Below, piece after piece: positions 13,501 to 25,500 of a stretch of DNA of 64,000 bases (position 1 is the stretch's first letter; every line of letters begins with the position of its first letter). Source of the stretch: Panonychus citri (Eukaryota; Arthropoda; Arachnida; Trombidiformes; Tetranychidae); contig NW_026515546.1 in NCBI RefSeq assembly GCF_014898815.1, positions 723,501 to 787,500 on the forward strand, given 5' to 3'. Below the pieces are notes generated by a model. That model did no database searches and was not told the DNA's origin. It worked only from the letters and a program-made list of their open reading frames with translations. Made by a program: the position numbers and the translations under genes.

Positions 13501-16500
13501 TTTTTTTAAATGAGAGTATAAATATTGTATGATTGATGAACTTGAAATCTGAGCCATCTCCATGGACTGAAATTCAGTTGATGAGCAGAGATTTAGTGTG
13601 ACTGAATTTTTCTCACTCCATCTAGTCCAGTGGGTGCTAATCTTTACTTGAATAAGTTCTGGTTAGAGAATTGCTAAATCTCTGGAAAAAAAGAGAGGAC
13701 AAAATATGTATTTTGATTCAGAATTTCATGTTGATTCACTTTTCTCCATTGAACCTCAATGAATTGATTCTCAATTTGATACTTTAATAGGAATTCTTTT
13801 CATTTTTATTAATCTCTTTTTTTCCTCTAATTTTCATGGTAAAGTTCATTTGAAATATGTTCTTTTTACTCTTGTGAAAGTCATAAAATTTCATCGAATT
13901 GTCGAAATACTTTTAAATTTTCAATCTAAATCTGAATGTAATTTAAGCTCTAAAAGATATTATCTCAAGTGCTTGGAAAGCTGATCCGTTGGGATATTCA
14001 GGTTGAATCATGATAAAGTTGATCGGTAGATTAGATGGAAAATTGTTGATAAATATCATTGTGATGATGACTTTTGGAAGATAATATTATTGATGATGAG
14101 TAGACCGATAGAAATGTCAATATATAAAGTAACGTATTTACTATGATATCATGAAATGTTATCAATGAATGTTTCAGAGTCAAATCAGAATAATGAATGA
14201 AGCACATTTTTATGATGATGAATATGGGAATTGAGATAAAAATGAGTAGAAAAGATCATCCTTTTTCCCTGTTGGAGTGAGAAAAAATTCTGAAACAAAT
14301 TCTATTCTCTGATATTACAATTCAATATTCTCTTATGCTATCATTAATTTGTACTCTCTCTCTCTCTCTCTCTCTCTCACACTCACTCTATTATCTTAAT
14401 CTTTGGCTAAATTTCATACTGAGTTCAAGTATATAAGTTCATTGGTTGAGAGGGAAAAAAGTTTTCGAAAAAATGTTTCAAGCAAATTAAAGGTTCGAAT
14501 TCATCTATTGACATGTTTATCCATAGTTTATGTATGTTATCATAATAAGGAAAAGTTATGATAATAATTGAATAGAATATTTCAATGGGAGGTGTATCAT
14601 TTTCTTCAGCACAAAAGAAAAGAAAAAAAAATTTCTCTCTCTATTTGAAAATCGAGGCAAAAAAATGAAGTTTCCATAGAGAATAAAATAAAAAAGTTCT
14701 AAAACTGTTTAGAATGATGAATGTATTGGATATTTATCTTATATTCAAAGAGAGAAAAGGAAGAGAAAAAAAATTGGTTCAATATTGAAGGGTAGAAAAA
14801 CATGAAACCCATCAAGTCTCAATTCGGATCATTATCATGATTTGGAACTTTCCCCAAAACTTAATTTTCTTAATTTCTTTCTTTTAATTTTCTTTAATTT
14901 CTTAATTTTGTTGTTTACCCTCTTATGCTTAAAAAAGCGTTTAATTAATGATTCATTGTTAATCCGTTAGATTAAGCCTAAACTTTTAATCATTTAGATG
15001 ATCTCTCACAGTTAACAAGTTTTGTCTTAATTTGATCAAAATTTGATCAAATTGGAAAGAGAAACTTTTTCTCTGTCTTTTTCTCTTTCTTTTCCCTTTC
15101 TATTGTTTTTCCACTTTTAAGCTTGATAAAGCTTATCATTTAACCTTTTATCTTAATCGTATGATTAACTAGCCAAGTCGCGACAATAAGCACATATTGG
15201 TCATTGTTAATCTATTGTTCTCCCTTATCACTATGATGATTTTCCCTTTTGTCAACAATAATTGTTTCCCCTTTCATCATCATCCTTATTATTATAATCT
15301 CCTAATTTTGTACCCCCTTTTTAATTTCTCCATATAATCAAAGATCAACTGAAAAGATCTTCAGAGTTTATTAAGAGTTTTACTAAGAGTAATTCAGAGT
15401 TAATCAAGAGTTAATATGAGAGAAATTCAGAGTAAATTGAATTTAATCCACTCTCATCTGTCTAATTGACAAATCCAACTCGTCTCAACTCATCTCGACT
15501 CTTTCTCTCAATCTTATCAGATTTTCCCAGTTCAATGTTATTTTCATTCTTTCTTTTAATAAATATAATCAAAGTTAATTAAACTTAGTACAATCCTTTT
15601 CCGATCACTCAGTGATTTGAATTGTGAGTAACGTAGATCCCAAACGGAAGAATTGGAATAAACCGAAAGGGTCCTTCGAACCTCAAATATCTATTTGTGG
15701 GTAGATTCCTTCTGAAACTTAGTCTTTGCCTAAGATCATCGAGAAAATCAATCTCATCCTCTTCGAGTTCCGTCTCATCTAATCAAAATTCCCCCACAAA
15801 TTGGCGACCCAGGCAGGATCCTTTCCACCTTTCCCGTGCTTCCCACTTTTGTGTTCTACCTTCCCTACTACAATTCTATCCCTATCATTTTGTGATCTTC
15901 TTCTGTGCTTCAAGTGAAATTAGCTCTATTTATTATGCCTCCGAAAAAGCGACCTGGACGAAAAGCTAAATCAACCCTCGTCATCTCTCCAATCGACGAT
16001 CAACATCAACCAACCGTTTCGGACGAAACCGTCCACACATCTCCTCAAGTTCAACAACCACGAGTGTCTCGTTCTCAATCGCCAATTGCTACTACTCCTG
16101 TTTCCGGTCGTACTCGAAATAGACGTAATCAATTAATCCCAATGGAAGAGAAATTTCTAAAAGATCTTGAACCTTCGGAAATGATTTATCTCTTTGAGAT
16201 TTGGAATTCAACCATCCCGTTGCCATCCCTCGCTAAGAAACGTCTTGTAGAAATAGTGAAAACTCATCTACTGCTTCTTGGTGAACAGTTAAATTCTGAT
16301 GAAATCTTAGATTTGCCTGTTGGTGACCTCAAAGATCAAGCCATCCCTGAATGGATCTTAGATTTCCGTACCAATGGAATCCCAGAGAACGAAATCCAAA
16401 CATTCATCAAAACCGTTGGATGTGAAGAAGAATCAATCATAAAAATTTCTTATTCAGAACTTTTTTCCTTGCCTTTGGCTCTCGGTTCATTAAACAAAAT

Positions 16501-19500
16501 TAAAACTCTTCTAAACACCTATGGTGCTCATCTAATTGAACCATCTCCATCACAATCATCATCTCATCCACCAATTCCTATGGAATCTCAATTAACTGCA
16601 AGTGCTCTAATAGAGATTGTGAAACAATTAAAAGCTGATCCAGTTATTCCTGAATTCAACAAAGGTGAAGATCAATTCCAGTGGTTAACTAAAACTCGAG
16701 ATCGTCTCGCCAAGGAAAATGTCGACGACAATACCCGTTTACGACTTCTTCAAAAAGCCATGGCTCACGAAATGAAAAGTGCTGCTGTTGAATTGGATTC
16801 AATTACCAATTATCAAGAATACGTTTCTACCTTGTTTGACAAGCTACGCACGCCTGAAAGTCAATATTCAGCCGATTTTGAACTTCAACATTGCCGTTAC
16901 AATCCAGAGGATCATCCAGAGAAATTCTTCAGCGACATGAAACGTCTTGTTGCCAAATCACTTGGTGATGTCAATGATAGAGTTTATCTTTCCCTCGTAC
17001 TTCAGCATATTCCGAAGTACATTCGAGATGAAATCTACAATCTTGGAATCAATGATGATAAAACAAGAATCTTCAACTTCCTCACTAAAAAACACTTCGA
17101 CTTTAAAGTCAATCAAAAACAAAAAGAAAAAGCTAAAACTTCCAAACCTTATGACAAAACTAAAGGTAATCAAAATTACAAAACTTCTCAACCTTATTCT
17201 AAAGACAAATCGTCATCTCAACAATCAAGAAACAGTAAGTACTGTAATTACTGTAAGAAAGACGGAGATCATACTATTGATCAATGCAACCGCCTAGCAG
17301 CTAGGAGAAAACAACTTAATTTACCTCCTTATCAACCTCGAACCTCCTCTAATCCTAATCAAAATCAGAATCAAAATTCTAACGTCCCTGCTATTACGAA
17401 TTTCTCAACTAATCTAACTACTATTCCAACTAATCAACCTTCCTCTCTTCAAGAAAATGCCCCAATCTTCGTTCCTCGAGAACCTATTCAATCTGCACTC
17501 CGTGTCCCTGATGTATCCTTTGCTACCTCTCCATCCGTCACGCAACTAACAAGCTTATGTGATGCTTCCGTTATCCATATGCCTCAGATCAAACTAAAAC
17601 TTTGTCTACCCAATAAAGAATTGGTTAGAGAAGGTAAAGTTTTACTTGATACTGGTGCTTCGACCTGTGTCATTGACGCTTCCCTTGCTAAGGAACTTCA
17701 AGTTCATACCATTCCCTTTAATAGATATCTGAAAGGTATTTGTGCTAATCTAATCGATTGTCAAGGTTTTGCATTCGCTATAGTTAAACATAATCAGATG
17801 GAAGAATCCAGAGTAATCAAGATTCAAGTTTGTAAAAACTTCGAACCTACTTTTCTGTTAGGAAACGCTTTCATGCATGTTTATTATATGAAGATTATCT
17901 CAGACGGAGATAGATTTACAATCACTTGTAAAGAACAACCTAATTCAATCGAATACGATGATGCCGAATTCTACTTTCGCTTTTGTACTCCCACTGAAAC
18001 CTCCCACATCATTGAATCTACCATTAAAGTTACTGGTAATAGTTCATCCGATTATATTCTTGACGAATCCTATCCTTATTCTCGCTCTCATTCTAACTCA
18101 TTCGAAAAAGTTCAATTGAACAATCTGATTAATCCTCATTCTGAAATCAATCCTCTCTTTAACATCAATATTAATAACAATCCACCTCTCGTTACCTTTA
18201 AACCTTTCCCCGAAAACTCGCTAATCGCTACGTGCGCTGTAGTTTCGGAAAAAGAATTCATTGAAACTCAACAATCTCCTCTAATCAAAAAACTTAAGGA
18301 AAAAATTAATCCTAATCTTACTCAAAATCAACAAAATGAATTGCTACAACTACTTGATCTCTATCGAGATGTATTCTCCAAGCATAAACATGATCTTGGA
18401 TTTGTTCCTTCCACTCTTTGTCCTGTAACAATCAATCTTGAAAATCAATCCGTACCATACCAAAAGCCTTATAGTTGCGCTATCAATCGTCGCGAAGCTT
18501 TTAAAGAGATCATCAATGATATGTTGGCCCATGATCTTATCGAACCTTCCGATGCTCCTGGTGGTTCACCTTCAATTCTGGTTCCCCGTTCTGATGGTTC
18601 TCATCGAATGGTTATTGACTATCGTCTTCTCAACCGATTAACCAAAGTACCTCAATATCCAATGCCTCGTATTGATGACTGCCTAGAAGTAGTTCGTGGT
18701 GGTAATTATTTCAACATGTTTGATCTGGCGCAAGGCTACCATCAAATAGAAATCCCTCCTTCGGAAAGAGAAAAAACTGTCTTCGTGACTCCAGACGGAA
18801 AGTACCAATACAAGAGACTTCCAATGGGTCTCTCTGGTGCTCCATTCATCTTCCAGAAGTTCATGAATAAGGTCCTTGAAGGATTGCAATACATCCATTG
18901 CATTGGCTACTTCGATGATATTCCTGTTGTCGGTAAAACATTTCCCGATCTTCTAGAAAACACTAAAAAAGTTTTGGATCGCCTACGTCAATACAATTTG
19001 AAGGTAAAACCTGAGAAATGCCAATTCGGTGCAACTGAAATCATCTTACTTGGACATCTAGTATCCGGTGATGGAATTCGTCCTGACCCGAAAAAAGTTC
19101 AAGCACTGATCAACCTTCCCTATCCAAAAAGTGTCAGGGAACTCCAATCAATCTTAGGCTGTTATAATTATTTTAGCCGGTACATTCCTAACTATTCCAA
19201 TTTAGCTGCCCCATTATATCGACTCATCTCCAAGGAAAGAAAATTTAAAATTTTGCCTGCCGATAAAGCAGCTCTTGATAAACTAAAACAATCACTTCTC
19301 AACACTACCCTGTTAGTTCATTATAATCCTAATCTTAGAAGAAAAATCTCCGTAGATGCTTCCGATGTTGCTGTTGGTGGTATACTACTCCAAGAAGACG
19401 ACAAATCGGAAAACTATAATCCTGATTCTCCAATCGAAGACGTTAAAGATTGGTTACCCATTTCATTCTTCTCACAAAAACTTCTTAAACATCAAATTCA

Positions 19501-22500
19501 CTACTCCACTTCAGAAAAAGAACTTCTTGCCATTCTTGTCGGTATTTATAAATACAATCATTATCTTGATAATACTCATTTCTTAATCGAGACAGATCAT
19601 CACGCGCTCTGTCAACTCACCAAAACTAACTTTAAAAATTCTAGACTGCAACGCTGGTCTATCATGTTATCTTCCTACGATTTCAAAGTTATCTATCGTC
19701 AAGGTTCAACTCATCCTCCCGACTGCTTTTCCCGATACCAATCGGAATGGGATCACAGAAAAGTGATAGATCCTGAAGAAGAATTTTTAGATAAAATCTT
19801 CTTGACTGAATACATCATCGACCACGAAGATAATCGCTACTACGATATCGGTCTCAACATCATCAACCTCTCATTTGAATCTCCTCTCTTCGACTTTGAA
19901 CAGGTAAAAGAACCTCCACAATTTCTATACACCATTTCTACCGAAGAATCAACCCTTCATCCTCATCATCAATCAAAAAATTCCAACTCCGAATTTCTTC
20001 TATGGAAAGAAAAGATTCGACTTCATCAAAAAGAAAATCCCGATATTCAATCCATCATCATTCAGTTGGAAAATCCAAATTCAATCGCTTCAAAACGCTA
20101 CACGTTAAAAAATGGTTTACTTTATCGTAAAGACACTAGAACTCCATTCGGATCAAGACTTGTTATCGATCCAATCATCCTAAAAGAAATCTTTCATCAT
20201 GAACATGAATCACCACTTGGTGGTCACTTCGCTACTGAAAAAACATATCTGAACATAGCCAGACGATTCTGGTGTAAGTACCTCTATGAGGAAATCAAAA
20301 AGTTATGTGATTCGTGTATAACTTGCAATTTATCCAAGCCTACGAATGTAATTTACGTCGATCCTTCAGCGAAGCCAATCCCTAATGAAATATTTGATCG
20401 CTTCGAGTTAGACGTGCAAGGACCAATTACAATTGGTAACAGTAAAAAATACATTCTAGTTCTCGTTGATATCCTATCACGACATGTTTTCGCTAAGTTA
20501 ACTAACAATCAGACTGCTACAACAGTAATCAACTTCCTCACTCCCATCTTTCAAATTTTCGGTTATCCCAAATACATTCAGACTGACCAAGGTTCAAATT
20601 TCCTATCCGAAAAAGTTCATGCTTTCTTCAAATTGAACGCTATCATTCATGATATTTCTAACCCTTACCATCCTCAATCCCAAGGAATCGTGGAACGATG
20701 CAATAGAACAATTGCTGAACGTCTACGAACCTACGTTTGTGAAAACGGTACCAAAAATCTCAAACTCGCTTTGCAAGCTAGTCTCTATGCTATCAATTCG
20801 TCAGTCCACAAAATCACTCGATTCAGCCCTTACTTTTTAGTCTTTGGCCGCGAACCCAATAAGCCATTAGACAATTATCTTTCTTTCAATCACATCTCTC
20901 CAATCACAGTCACTCAAGCCCGAAAACTAACAATTGCCCGACTAAAAGCTCAACAACTATACCAAATCAATCGAACAAAACTCTTACATCCTCAATCTCC
21001 ATACAAAATAGGCGACTTTGTCCTCGTAAAAAATGAATCCCATGATCCCTCAATTTCGAAAAAGCTTAGAAACAAATATCATGGTCCCCATCTTGTTACT
21101 GGAATCAAAAAAGGTTCATTGCTACTCTTAGAATTAGATGATTTAGGTCTATTTACCTCTAACGTTTCTAACACGAAATTATACCGAGGTGAAATTACCT
21201 CTGAAATGAGATCTCTTAAAGATAATCACTTTAATGCAGATTCATACCTTGATTCTGATGACTTCGATTCGATCGAACTCAAAAGAATTGCTGACAATCA
21301 TCTCAAAGAAATATCTCAACTTGAGAATTTCGATGAATCAATTCATGAGCCTATTCCTTCTAACCAATATAAAAATCTTTCGCCCGATCATTCTAATGAT
21401 TTTAATTCAGAATTAGAATCGCATTCACTTAATAATCACATAAAAACTTTCAATTCAAGCGTAAACCAATTTCCAAAGTCACACCAACAAATTGAGAAAA
21501 TTATATCAAACGAATCAGTTTCTGATTTCTCCACTCATTTCCACACTAACAATCACCATGATCAACAAGTAATCAGTCCAACTAACAAGAGAAAATATCG
21601 AACTTCAGACCAAATGATTTCTAAACAAACTAATCTAATCCTCGATAATCAGAATAAGCCATTTACCAGAAATCAGTCGAAACAAAAACATATCTATTTG
21701 CTTTATTATTTTCAGAGTATTGATCTTGATGATTTTCATCCTAATCGTTTTGATCATTATAATGATTTTAATATTGACTCTAAACTTAGGAAATTTAATT
21801 GTTCTAATTTATTGTTAAAACAATATTTTAATCCAACAATTAAACAAAGTCAATTGGTAACTTTTAATTGTTCCGACATTGGCGTTACTGTTGCTAATTC
21901 TATTGACCCGCCTACTTCCTTTGTTTCGTTTCGCCAATTAAACCTTTGGTTACTTAGTTACATTAACCTTTGTGATTTCGATCGGTCAACCATAAAGTTT
22001 AACTTTCTCTTAATCTCAGTTTTTCTCATCTCCGATTACTTAGTAATTTTTCATTTCTTTCTTCCTGATAAATTCATTTATTTGAATTTCTTCTTAACAC
22101 TTTGTGTTCTTAACGCTTTTTGCTATCAGTTCGAAATTAAGTCAATTTACTTTCTGTGGTTTTTAAAATCAACTGTGACTCTCTCAAGCTTTGCTTTCTT
22201 TTGCTTGATTAGCTTTAATCATCCATCTTTTAGCTTAATTAATCTTAACATTAGTCATCATCATTTGATTTCTAACGCTTTTCCTATGGATAAAAGTAAC
22301 ATTCCCGAGATCCCTCTTATTAGTTTTTCTCCCGAGCTTCAATCGACCACTTCGATCAGTGTTACTGCTCAACAGTCTTCATCGCCCAAGTCTCCACTCT
22401 TCAAGTTTCCTTCTTCAATACCTCTTGGTGTTAATCCTGAAAGTTCATCTTTAACCACGATAATAGAAGTTGTTAAGGATCGAAAGGAAAAAGAGACTCG

Positions 22501-25500
22501 CTCTGAAAACTTTTACCAATCCCTTGTGGAATCAAGTTCAGACTCTGAAAGTGAATCAATTATCTACGCTCCTGTTCGTTCTGGTCAATCTTCTAATAAA
22601 ATCTCTTCGAAATCTACTACTCCTGAAAATACGAACTCATCTCTAAAAAGATCAACCTCCACCAATTTTGTACGTTCACCATCACCTCTCTCAAAACAGA
22701 GAAAAATCAACATGGAAAATTCAGGTAAGATCGTAACTGGTATCAACCCTGAGACTTCTTCCACTTCTAAACCTCAAACTTCATCAATAAAGAAATTCCC
22801 TGAACGTTACCTCAAACCTTCCGAATACCCCCTCGAGAAATATGAGTTCCCAGCTCCTCTCCCTCTTGCTACTCCTCCGAAACATTGTTCATTGGAACAA
22901 TTTCTCAAAATCAAAGAAATAGTTCAGAAAAAATATGATTCTTTTTCTAACATTTATTATAAGTATGAAAAAATGATTCGAGAAAAATTATATTTGAATC
23001 TCTATCAGGACGATAGCATCTATTCAGTTCCTTTACCCAAGATCCCTAAAGGAATTTCCAAGTCTTCAGTAAATCATGAAGAATTAAATTCTTTCATTAA
23101 TGAAATACGATGTTATTTCTGTGAGCAAATCGCTCTTCTCCCCGTCGAATGCAGTACCTGTCTTCATTGGTATTGTATTAACTGCGTTAATTTTACCCAA
23201 GAATTGATTAAAATTCTTCAGTTAGTCCCTGCTCATCATCATGCAAACTTCATTTGCCTCTTCCCTCATTGTATCAAAACTTTTGCCGCTCTCGACGATT
23301 ATCCTGTCTTTAGTAGAATCAGCCATTCCGAGAATTATGTTAAGTACAGGAATTGTAAATTCACCTGTAGATACACTCTTTGTGCCCAACAGTTTAGTCC
23401 AGGCCTCTTACACGAACACGAATCTCGTTGTCGACTCGGTCTTCTTCGAGAAGAAGTTGATCTCGATTCAATCGAAATCTTTAGAAAAGGTTCCTCTATG
23501 AAGGAATTAGCCGAATCAGCTCCTAAACGACTCATGAATTTCATTCCGCCTCACGTTCGTTGTGCCCCTCAGCCTCAGATCACCTATTCAACTCATGAGC
23601 TTTACTCAAATCAAAAATTTGAGCTTTATGCTTGCCTCTTGTTGAATAAAGAGAAAAATCCAAACGACCCATTCTTAGCTCCGCAAATCATTAGGTCTCA
23701 AACCAACTTAAAACTTGGTTTCTGGACTACCTTCTTGAAAGCTAAAGATCCCTCTCTTCCCTTAGCCGAAGAGGAAGAACATGTTCAAAGCTTAGGTTTC
23801 CCTCCTGTTAATCCTTACCCAATCGTTCAATCCCGTCCTCGTACCATTAAATGGTCTTCAGTACCAAAATATCTTATTGAGGATAGTGAAGAATGGTTGA
23901 AGGCCTCAGAGGGTGAGTACCGTTATGATCTTCCTCGAGCCCCGGTTAAGACAGCTTCTGAAGCTGGTGGTCGTGTTAATCCATTCATCAAAATCAACCC
24001 CATCGAAAGACTTTCAACCGAAGATCAAGAAGAACTTCGAAAATCAATTACTTCCTGGTTCCCTATCTCTCTCCGAGATTTTAATGAAAAAGACGTTGTT
24101 CCAACTTGCAAAGATCCAGTTAAAATCAGTTATCGGAACAATCGCCGAATGAAAGCAACTCAAATCTTCAACGATGTTTCCCAAATCCAATTGGAAGAAT
24201 TAAAAGAAGAACATCAAAAGTTGATCGCTGAAAACACTCAACTTCATCCTGATGCCAAGAATACGTATGCAGTTCACGCCGCTTATGTACGAATTTCCAG
24301 AATTAACCGTGAAGGTAATCGAGTTATTGGCCCTCACCCTGTCTGGATAGTCATCGTAGATGGAAACTGTGAAGTTGTATACGAAACTCTCGTCAACTAT
24401 CCCGCTGTTAACTACATGGATACGAAGTATCATGGACTCAAGTTTGAAGACATCAAATTTGCCAAACCTTTCTCATCCGTCCGCGATCAAGTCATCATTT
24501 ATCTTGCTGCCGCTAAACAAATCATCGGTGCTGGATTGATAACCTTTCTTCAATCAATTGAACTTTCACCAGCCGAAATCGACTTCCTCCGCCCAAAACT
24601 TCGTGATATGACAATTTATCTATCACCTTACCGAACATCCGCCGCCTCTCTCTCACTCGTTTCATTCCTTGTCTTTTCTGGTTTCACCATTCGTGCCACC
24701 GCTCATTCCCCTGCAGTTGAAGCAATTACTGCAATGAGACTTTACATGGCATTTTGGCAAAACATTGAAACCAAAGTAAAATCAACTAAATTTGGAATTC
24801 ACAACCGCTCCCTTAAACATTATGTTCGTAATCCCAGAGTATCCCGACTTCATGAAATCTTCTCAAATTTGGTTGAACAAAAGAAGCGCTCATGGCCTGC
24901 AAACTGGTCGTACTATCATCACCATGAAACTATTCCAGAATATTCAGAATTCTCATGTGTTACCCCTGCTGCTTCTTTTCCAGCTACACCTTTTCCCTCT
25001 CCATCTAAATCAACCTCATCATCGACCTCTTCATCTTCATCCTCCTCATCCTCGACTTCATCATCATCGTCAACCACAAGTTCAAGCTCAACTTCCAGTT
25101 CTTCGGAATCAAAACAATCCGGAAAACTTTCCCACTCATCATCAAAATCTTCTCTGTGCTCAAATCCTCCTGTTGTTGATGCTAACCCTCAACCAGAACT
25201 TTTGGATCGATCACCCGAAACCAATTCATCTCCTCATGACGATTTTATTCCTGTTCCTGATCTACCATCACCTCAACTCTCAACTATCTCTGATCCACCC
25301 ACTCAACCAAGTTCATCCCAGGAAACTCAACCACCTTCGGAAATCTCATCTTCACAAGTTCGCCCTGATCTCCAATATCCCACTGACTGGCCTAATCCAC
25401 CCGATCCCTCGGACTTTGAAGATCCAAATCCTGAAGATGTTCCGTCTCAAGCCTTAATGGGATGTCTTAATCAAAACTTGGGGGACTGAAGGGTAGAAAA

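Noticed and set aside
15697..15969. Open frame starting in the element A 5' LTR
   Set aside because: It runs through the LTR end and primer-binding site, has no domain and overlaps the true start in another frame.
18867..18880. AAGGTCCTT in element A's RT region
   Set aside because: Only the 9-base core; flanks do not pair, so it is probably chance and not one of the element C palindromes.
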